This document shows positions 1 through 4,734 of a stretch of DNA of 6,357 nt, in pieces. The translations under genes were made by a program, and so were the position numbers. Position 1 is the stretch's first letter. Every line of letters starts with the position of its first letter. Origin of the DNA: Pyrinomonadaceae bacterium (lineage in GTDB: Bacteria > Acidobacteriota > Blastocatellia > Pyrinomonadales > Pyrinomonadaceae). The DNA is taken from the NCBI GenBank assembly GCA_013812565.1, contig JACCTF010000406.1, positions 1 to 6,357 on the forward strand. The letters run 5' to 3'. Below the pieces are notes generated by a model that saw nothing but the letters and a program-made list of their open reading frames with translations, did not search any database and was not told where the DNA came from.

Positions 1-829
1 CAGCTTGTCCGCTCAACAAACACCGCTCAGGCCACACGTCGTCTTCGTCACCGGCGATCACGAATATAGCTCTGAAGGAACGATGCCAATCATGGCAAAG
101 GAACTGGAGCGGAACTACCGCGTACGCACTACGGTGTTGCAAGCCTACCCTGACGAGAATGCCGAAACCAATATTCCCGGCTTGGAGGCTTTGGACAAAG
201 CGGATCTCGCAATCTTTTTCCTGCGTTGGCGTCAGCTTCCAAAAGAACAGGTTGAACATATCAGAAAATATCTGGAGTCGGGTCGACCCATCGTAGCTTT
301 TCGCACCACAACGCATGCCTTTAACTATCCGAAGGGTCATGAATTGGAAACGTGGAACGCTTTTGCCGCGGACTCCCTGGGCGGCCCGCCCGGTTGGGGC
401 AAAGGGCATTTCCATTACGGCCACAAGTCAAGCACCGATGTCCGAGCGATTGCCGAAGCAATCAATCATCCGGTACTGAAAGGCGTGGACAAACAGTTTC
501 ACGTTCGTTCATGGCTTTATCATGTGCTGCCGAAATACCCGCCGCCCGATGCCACACTGCTGCTGATGGGGAAAGCGATTGAGGCGGACAAAAAGGATGC
601 GGTCGATAACCCGGTCGCCTGGACATGGAAGAACAAGTTCGGCGGCAAAGTTTTTATGACCACTCTCGGCCATCCCGACGATTTCAAGGTTGAAGCCTTT
701 CAGCGTTTAGTCATCAATGCTGTCCACTGGACGCTCGGCAAACCCGTCCCGGCGAAGTGGGCGGGAAAGATCGATATTGATGTCGCATATCACGGAATCA
801 AGAAGATGCCGGAGAATAAACAAAAGTGA
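1..829 (+). CDS. ThuA-like domain protein (5' end cut by window edge)
   Basis: This is a ThuA-family protein (trehalose-utilisation-like, with a class I glutamine-amidotransferase-like fold); the biochemical activity of most members is unknown. Residues below are counted from the TTG at position 5. The N-terminal strand and loop VVFVTGDHEY lies at 12-21, the hydrophobic strand DLAIFFLRWR at 67-76, and RPIVAFRTTTHAF at 94-106. The typical ThuA C-terminal block has PVAWTW at 203-208, VFMTTLGHPDDF at 216-227 and VINAVHWTLGKP at 236-247. The frame is open to the first base of the window, and the first visible residues (SLSAQQTP) look like the end of a signal peptide with cleavage near AQQ. I therefore read the gene as starting upstream, not at the TTG, and the product as probably exported. 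The stop is TGA 827-829. It converges on the Nudix gene, with an 81-base gap. Family call is firm; substrate unknown. Confidence 0.85.
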   Translation, partial: SLSAQQTPLRPHVVFVTGDHEYSSEGTMPIMAKELERNYRVRTTVLQAYPDENAETNIPGLEALDKADLAIFFLRWRQLPKEQVEHIRKYLESGRPIVAFRTTTHAFNYPKGHELETWNAFAADSLGGPPGWGKGHFHYGHKSSTDVRAIAEAINHPVLKGVDKQFHVRSWLYHVLPKYPPPDATLLLMGKAIEADKKDAVDNPVAWTWKNKFGGKVFMTTLGHPDDFKVEAFQRLVINAVHWTLGKPVPAKWAGKIDIDVAYHGIKKMPENKQK

Positions 830-858
830 TGAGTAATAGTAATGAGTGATGAGTGCTA
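825..858. repeat. Short heptad array (AGTGATG unit) overlapping the ThuA stop
   Basis: The 10-mer AGTGATGAGT occurs exactly at 825-834 and again at 845-854. The stretch divides into 7-base units: AGTGATG at 825-831, a variant at 832-838, a 6-base unit at 839-844, AGTGATG again at 845-851, and AGTGCTA at 852-858. The first unit contains the TGA stop of the upstream gene, so the array starts inside the coding sequence. No hairpin or T-tract marks it as a terminator. The rest of the gap to 910 shows nothing recognisable. Confidence 0.5.
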
Positions 859-910
859 AGAAATAAGGATGGACTGGGCTGGTTAAGCTCTATCAGGATT
901 TTGGATGATA

Positions 911-1459
911 TTATGGCGCGTTTAGGTAGTGATTGATTTTCAATATAAGAACGCAACTCGGGCCGTGGGTGATTCGGCTGTCCATCACCATCTGAACCGC
1001 TTCGAGTAATTTAACTTTGATGGTCTCGATGATCTCCGTACTCTCCCGTTCAGTCGCGGTGAAGTTTAGCCTTCTCGCGAGAAATAGATTGGCGGGAGAG
1101 TTGACTATCGACGTGAACGGATCAACCACTCCGAGTTCCACCCACTCTTCCGCTTCACATCCGAGTTCTTCCCGCAACTCTCTCTTTGCGGCATCCAGCG
1201 GATTCTCATCCTCTTCAATCGCGCCGCTTACTACCTCAATGCTCTCTCGCTCAATGGCATAACGGAATTCGCTGGTAAGATAAACGGATTCGTCCGCGTC
1301 AAGCGCGAGCACAGAGACTCCAGGTTTCATTCTGACGGTCGCGAACGTGCCTGCCTTCCCGTCGGGTCTAATGACCTGATCTTCTCTGACTTCTATCCAC
1401 GGACTTTGATATACTCGTGCCGTTCCCTTTATCACCCACGGCCCAAGTGTTCGTGTCAT
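911..1459 (-). CDS. Nudix hydrolase, ADP-ribose pyrophosphatase-like
   Basis: This 182-residue protein is a Nudix pyrophosphohydrolase, which cleaves a nucleoside diphosphate linked to another moiety using Mg2+ or Mn2+ in the cytoplasm. The Nudix box spans residues 79-101 and matches G-x5-E-x7-RE-U-x-EE-x-G: G79, E85, R93, E94, E97, E98, G100. The last, usually aliphatic, position is C101. An N-terminal strand region (WVIKGTARVYQSPWIEVREDQV) and the segment SPANLFLARRL (121-131) after the box resemble ADP-ribose and nucleotide-sugar pyrophosphatases, as does the length. The ATG at 1459-1457 is preceded on the minus strand by AAGGA at 1472-1468 with an 8-base spacer, which supports this start. 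The gene lies 90 bases downstream of the permease on the same strand, with a palindromic repeat between them. Substrate is inferred only; other nucleotide sugars are possible. Confidence 0.9.
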   Translation of the reverse strand: MTRTLGPWVIKGTARVYQSPWIEVREDQVIRPDGKAGTFATVRMKPGVSVLALDADESVYLTSEFRYAIERESIEVVSGAIEEDENPLDAAKRELREELGCEAEEWVELGVVDPFTSIVNSPANLFLARRLNFTATERESTEIIETIKVKLLEAVQMVMDSRITHGPSCVLILKINHYLNAP

Positions 1460-1485
1460 TATTTGAATCCTTGCCCTTGAGGAAA

Positions 1486-1543
1486 GAAAGCAGAAGACAG
1501 TAGGCAGACAAAAGCTTTCTGCTGCTTTCTGCCTTCTGCTTTC
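1486..1543. repeat. Palindromic heptad repeat between permease and Nudix gene
   Basis: The arms 1486-1515 and 1514-1543 are inverted copies matching at 24 of 30 positions. They meet at the centre AAAGCTTT with essentially no loop, and the outermost 11 bases (GAAAGCAGAAG) are perfect. Each arm is made of 7-base units close to GAAGGCA: on the plus strand at 1486-1492, 1493-1499, 1500-1506 and 1507-1513, and on the minus strand at 1543-1537, 1536-1530 and 1529-1523. It begins 7 bases past the permease stop, and minus-strand transcription leaves it through a short T-rich run (TTTCTTTCC). It could act as a weak terminator or RNA stabiliser for the permease message; that role is inference. Confidence 0.65.
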
Positions 1544-1549
1544 TATCTT

Positions 1550-2956
1550 TTACTCACTCGTTGCCGTTACTGTTTGTGCGAACGGCCAGCTCCCGGAACG
1601 CCACGACCAGACAAAGAAGAACAGCAGACCGAGCGCGAGGCTGCCCAAGCCGAAGACGATGATCATCCAGTCTGTTGTGGCGAAGATAAAAATCCAGCCA
1701 ACAAAAGCGATTAAGTTCGGTATGGGGTAGAACCATATTCGATACGGGCGAGGCATTTCCGGGGCGCTCTTCCTGAGCAGAACAACTGCGAAAATCTGGC
1801 CGATGAACTGAATTAAGATTCTTGTGGTAATCAATGCGTCGATCACAAGGCCGAGAGAGAAGAAACTACATAGGATCGCAATAACACCGATAAAGACCAG
1901 CGAGATGTGCGGAAAGTTTTTCCGAGGATGAAGGCGTCCGAAGATTCTGAAGAAGTATCCATCCACCGCCGCCGCGTAAGGAATTCGCGAATAACCAAGC
2001 AGCAGAGCGAAGACTGATCCGAACGCAGTCCACAAAACCATCGCCGTAAACACAGTCGCTATTTCCGCTCCATAAATCTTTTCCATAAAGATTGAGACAA
2101 TGAAGTCTGAATCCGGTCGCTCGCCCGCGGGCACAAACTCACGCCAGGGCACAACACCGATGATCGAGAAATTAATCGCGACATAGATCATTGCGACGGC
2201 GATCACACTGATGATGATCGAACGCGGGATGACCCTTCCGGGATTTCTCACCTCGTCACCGATATAGCAAATGTCGTAGTAGCCGAGGTAGTCATAGACT
2301 CCGACGCGCGTCGCCGCGCCTAAGCCGAAGAGAAAACCGATTGAGAAATCGAATGCGCCCGGGGGGAAATTAAAGGCAATCTGCGGATCGAAGTTTATTG
2401 CTCCGGTGATAATCACGGCCGAGGTCGTGATCATTGTCCCGATCCATAATCCGATTGTAAGTTTGCTGATAAAGTTAATCTGGCGGTAGAGCAGAATGAT
2501 GTTGATGATTCCGACTCCAACGGCGACCAGCAGACTCTCGGTCGGCGTGATGCCCTTCCAGATGTATCCGAGGTATCTGGAAAAACCGATGTAGCCTGAA
2601 GCGATTTCCAGCGGACCGCTCAGCGTAAATTGCCAGATGAACAGAAAGGCCATCAGACGACCATAGGTCTCGCGGCCATAACCCTCACGCAGGTAACGAT
2701 ACGTCCCGCCTGATCCGGGCATCGCCGCGCCGAGTTCGCTCCACACCATCCCATCGGGTATGACGATGAGCAGTGCGATCAACCATCCGAGCATAGCCTG
2801 CGGGCCGCCCATCGCCGACAGCAGCAGCGGGATGGTGATGAACGGGCCGATCCCGATCATGTTCGACATGTTTAAGGCGGTCGCTTCCAAAAGTCCGAAA
2901 CGCCTTAACAAGCGGGGGCCTTGCTCTGGCTGAGGATGTTCAGTTTCCATTTCCAT
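1550..2956 (-). CDS. APC-superfamily amino-acid permease
   Basis: This is a polytopic inner-membrane transporter, probably for amino acids. Residues are counted from an upstream TTG at 2974. About 12 hydrophobic helices are visible, near 30-54, 59-80, 105-128, 145-163, 170-192, 210-232, 250-275, 303-327, 356-376, 378-400, 416-434 and 436-458. APC signatures are the glycine-rich break in helix 1 (MIGIGPFI, 39-46), PGSGGTYRYLREGYG (86-100), the loop after helix 6 (GDEVRNPGRVIPRS, 239-252), GYSRIPYAAAVDG (327-339) with a following HP...PH loop, and RPYRIWFYPIPN (409-420). The helix-6 loop and the RPYR...YP motif favour the LAT/YkbA-like branch. The start is uncertain: ATG 2956, ATG 2950 and TTG 2974 are all possible, none has a clear Shine-Dalgarno, and an in-frame stop lies 9 bases before the TTG. 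ATG 2956 is preferred by codon only. Length fits the family. It follows the amidohydrolase on the same strand. Substrate unknown. Confidence 0.88.
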   Translation of the reverse strand: MEMETEHPQPEQGPRLLRRFGLLEATALNMSNMIGIGPFITIPLLLSAMGGPQAMLGWLIALLIVIPDGMVWSELGAAMPGSGGTYRYLREGYGRETYGRLMAFLFIWQFTLSGPLEIASGYIGFSRYLGYIWKGITPTESLLVAVGVGIINIILLYRQINFISKLTIGLWIGTMITTSAVIITGAINFDPQIAFNFPPGAFDFSIGFLFGLGAATRVGVYDYLGYYDICYIGDEVRNPGRVIPRSIIISVIAVAMIYVAINFSIIGVVPWREFVPAGERPDSDFIVSIFMEKIYGAEIATVFTAMVLWTAFGSVFALLLGYSRIPYAAAVDGYFFRIFGRLHPRKNFPHISLVFIGVIAILCSFFSLGLVIDALITTRILIQFIGQIFAVVLLRKSAPEMPRPYRIWFYPIPNLIAFVGWIFIFATTDWMIIVFGLGSLALGLLFFFVWSWRSGSWPFAQTVTATSE

Positions 2957-2980
2957 CACGTCGATTTGGAACAAACGGCA

Positions 2981-3013
2981 TTAGCCACAGAGACCGGAGA
3001 GGCACAAAGAAAA
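2981..3013. repeat. Degenerate CACAGAG-type purine-rich element
   Basis: The plus strand shows an imperfect 8-9-base periodicity: CACAGAGA at 2986-2993, a CCGGAGAGG variant, then CACAAAGA at 3003-3010, preceded by TTAGC and followed by an A-run. It lies just upstream of the permease start, in the region that would be its leader on the minus strand (C/T-rich there). I recall similar CACAGAG-rich phrases from spacers of other bacteria, but have not checked this. No function can be assigned. Confidence 0.35.
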
Positions 3014-3088
3014 TGATGCACGATGAACGCGGAACGATGAGTAAGAAGACCTGCCTTAACTTCATCGTTCATCGTTCCGCGTTCATCA
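3014..3088. repeat. Inverted heptad repeat downstream of the amidohydrolase
   Basis: A perfect 19-base inverted repeat, GATGAACGCGGAACGATGA, lies at 3022-3040 with its complement at 3069-3087 and a 28-base loop. The arms divide into 7-base units: 3014-3020, 3021-3027 (CGATGAA), 3028-3034 (CGCGGAA) and 3035-3041 on the left, and 3061-3067, 3068-3074 (both TTCATCG), 3075-3081 (TTCCGCG) and 3082-3088 on the right. The CGCGGAA variant occurs once in each arm. The repeat starts 9 bases past the amidohydrolase stop. On the minus strand the second arm is followed after a few bases by ATTTTCTTT, so it could end or stabilise the amidohydrolase transcript and separate it from the permease. Confidence 0.7.
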
Positions 3089-3097
3089 TTTCCCGGT

Positions 3098-4300
3098 TTA
3101 GTCAGTTAAACCTAACAACCTGACGGCATTCTCATAATAAACTTTGCGTAGAATAGTCTCCGGCAACCCGATGCCATAGATTCTCCAACGACCTTGCGGG
3201 GGTTTCGGCGCGGGCGCATAGTCAAAATACTCATCCTCGGTTTCGAGGAAACGGTAATAGATCTCATACAAAGCATCGACGAATACCTGCTGCGGCGTCT
3301 CAAATCCTTTTGGCACTGCATCCGTCCCGAATAGAATGCGGTCTTGATATTTGTCGAAGAACTTTCGCGCCGCTCGCGGTTGTCGCCCCAGTTCACCGAT
3401 GCGCGCCCCGATCTCAACGTGCATATTCGGGTAACGATCCATGCACTCGGAGACGTAGCCCAAATCCTCCGCATCACCCACATGAAGTACGACGAACTGC
3501 GTGCGCGGGTGTCGGGCCATGATGCGATTACGCGCCTCCTGCACATCCCGATTGCTCGGAAAATCTTTGCCATGAAAAGACCAATCGGGATGTGCATTCA
3601 GCTCCTCGAAACGTTCGTTAAAGCGATCAATCGGCAGGAAGAATGCTTCCGGGTCAGAGGTATGAATTGCCACCGGCATCTTGTGCGCGCCCGCCGCTTC
3701 CCACATCGGATCAAAGCGACGGTCATCCACCTTGATCAGCGATCCTGAAGTTACCCCTTCACGCAGGTAGAGTCCGAGCGCCTTCGTGACCTTCAAGCCC
3801 CTCGCTCCCACTTCTCTCGCCCGCGCGATCTGATCGGCTTGGAATTTCGGGTAACGCGGCTCGGTGATTTTGTTGAACCACGGTTCGGTGAAAACGATGA
3901 AACGGTTCGGAAGTGGTTTGTGCCAGTAACCGATGTTCTCCTCCAAAACCGGACCATAGCCTCCGGTGAGATTTACCATCGTGCGTATATTTTTACGATC
4001 CATTACGGCGAGCGCTTCACCGGGCGTCGCGTTAAAGCGCGCGCGCTCACCCTGATTCCGACGAGCGCTCCATGAAAGATGGGTATGAAAATCGATGACC
4101 GGGAAACGCGCCCGAGCAACCTTCGTTTCCGGTACATGCAGCATGCTCTTTGGTTCATAATCCTCAAGCGCCAGAGAAGTCTTTGACGGTTGGGATCGCC
4201 TTCTATCTCTATCCTGTGCTGCGCTAGCCAGGGTGCTGGGGCTTGCAGTCGCTGCGGCGGCAAGGCTCGCCAGCCACTCTCTTCGATTGAATCCGCTCAT
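3098..4300 (-). CDS. Tat-exported amidohydrolase (Amidohydro_2-type metal hydrolase)
   Basis: This 400-residue TIM-barrel metal-dependent hydrolase or decarboxylase belongs to the amidohydrolase superfamily. A twin-arginine signal sits at the N terminus: NRREWL at 5-10, then an alanine-rich hydrophobic stretch to about 27, with likely cleavage after ASA or SAA near 27-28. The folded enzyme is therefore probably exported to the periplasm or anchored there. The mature domain opens with PVIDFHTHL (67-75), giving metal ligands H72 and H74. Later ligands fit VAIHTSDP (H213), VVLHVGD (H273) and ILFGTDAV (D327, the catalytic and metal aspartate), the usual order in the ACMSD/Amidohydro_2 group. The C-terminal ENAVRLLGL (390-398) is typical of the family end. 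The start is well supported: GGGAG at 4310-4306 lies 5 bases before ATG 4300-4298. The permease follows on the same strand across an inverted repeat. The substrate cannot be read from the sequence. Confidence 0.9.
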   Translation of the reverse strand: MSGFNRREWLASLAAAATASPSTLASAAQDRDRRRSQPSKTSLALEDYEPKSMLHVPETKVARARFPVIDFHTHLSWSARRNQGERARFNATPGEALAVMDRKNIRTMVNLTGGYGPVLEENIGYWHKPLPNRFIVFTEPWFNKITEPRYPKFQADQIARAREVGARGLKVTKALGLYLREGVTSGSLIKVDDRRFDPMWEAAGAHKMPVAIHTSDPEAFFLPIDRFNERFEELNAHPDWSFHGKDFPSNRDVQEARNRIMARHPRTQFVVLHVGDAEDLGYVSECMDRYPNMHVEIGARIGELGRQPRAARKFFDKYQDRILFGTDAVPKGFETPQQVFVDALYEIYYRFLETEDEYFDYAPAPKPPQGRWRIYGIGLPETILRKVYYENAVRLLGLTD

Positions 4301-4340
4301 TTCGTCTCCCGGTTCAAGAAAATAGTCAATGAAGAATTAT

Positions 4341-4369
4341 GAAGTTCACCCTCGCGGGTGCGACGCTTC
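4341..4369. repeat. Small GC-rich hairpin upstream of the amidohydrolase
   Basis: CACCC (4347-4351) and GGGTG (4356-4360) form a perfect 5-base-pair stem around a TCGC loop. Outer GAAG (4341-4344) and CTTC (4366-4369) can extend it across an asymmetric bulge. It lies about 40 bases before the amidohydrolase start, so it may be in that gene's mRNA leader. No T-run follows on either strand, so it is not called a terminator. Confidence 0.35.
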
Positions 4370-4578
4370 CAAACAATCGAGGAAGATAATATTCAAAGCG
4401 GCTTATACCATTGAAGAAGGATAGCAGCAAGATGAATCTACATGCGATTACCATCAAAGAAGCTTCAAATCGCCATCCCAAAGGCGAGAGTGTTCGCCAC
4501 CTAGGCTTTTTACCTTTCCTCATTAACGACGCCCTGTAACAAGGGTAGAGTCGAATCTTTGTGCGTTCAGAACTCGTC

Positions 4579-4608
4579 TTGTTGTCTGCTGTCGAGTAGT
4601 GCTATAAG
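4579..4608 (+). promoter_or_regulatory. Possible sigma70-like promoter for the sugar kinase
   Basis: TTGTTG at 4579-4584 and TATAAG at 4603-4608 are separated by 18 bases, roughly the spacing of a housekeeping promoter on the plus strand. This would give a leader of about 120 bases before the proposed TTG start at 4735. Both boxes deviate from consensus, and chance matches of this quality are common. Confidence 0.2.
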
Positions 4609-4734
4609 AGGCGGCCAAGATGATCTTGAACTTTTGTCTTAACGACGAGCGAGCATGAAAGTTCTCTGTGGAGTCGTGCCATAGTTAGTCGTTGTATGGA
4701 ACTAATTGTTTAAAGCTGCGATTGAACTAACGCT

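Larger units (their letters stand above)
4301..4734. other. Divergent intergenic region, no convincing gene
   Basis: This 434-base gap lies between the divergently transcribed amidohydrolase and sugar-kinase genes, so it should contain the promoters of both. On the minus strand the only reading frame of note is 4523-4326 (65 codons); it has one hydrophobic stretch interrupted by an arginine and only a weak AGGG eight bases upstream, and I do not call it. On the plus strand a 9-codon ATG frame at 4655-4684 could be a leader peptide, without support. A small hairpin lies at 4341-4369 and a weak plus-strand promoter candidate at 4579-4608. No tRNA, riboswitch or insertion sequence was recognised. 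Confidence 0.6.

Noticed and set aside
5..829. TTG at position 5 as the true start of the ThuA-like gene
   Set aside because: The frame is open to the window edge and the first residues resemble the end of a signal peptide, so the start is more likely outside the window.
1486..1543. Possible rho-independent terminator for the permease
   Set aside because: The stem has 6 mismatches in 30 positions, is not notably GC-rich, and the following T-run is interrupted. It is kept as a repeat with only a possible terminator role.
825..3088. Possible CRISPR-like array
   Set aside because: Units are 7 bases, adjacent and different between sites, with no 25-40-base repeats, no unique spacers and no cas genes.
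3344..3748. 134-codon plus-strand frame inside the amidohydrolase
   Set aside because: It is antisense to a well-supported enzyme with intact metal-ligand motifs, and its product has no recognisable domain.
4326..4523. 65-codon minus-strand frame upstream of the amidohydrolase, with one hydrophobic segment
   Set aside because: It has no convincing ribosome site, its hydrophobic stretch is broken by an arginine, it contains the GC-rich hairpin at 4341-4369, and it resembles no family I know. It may be chance in a promoter region.
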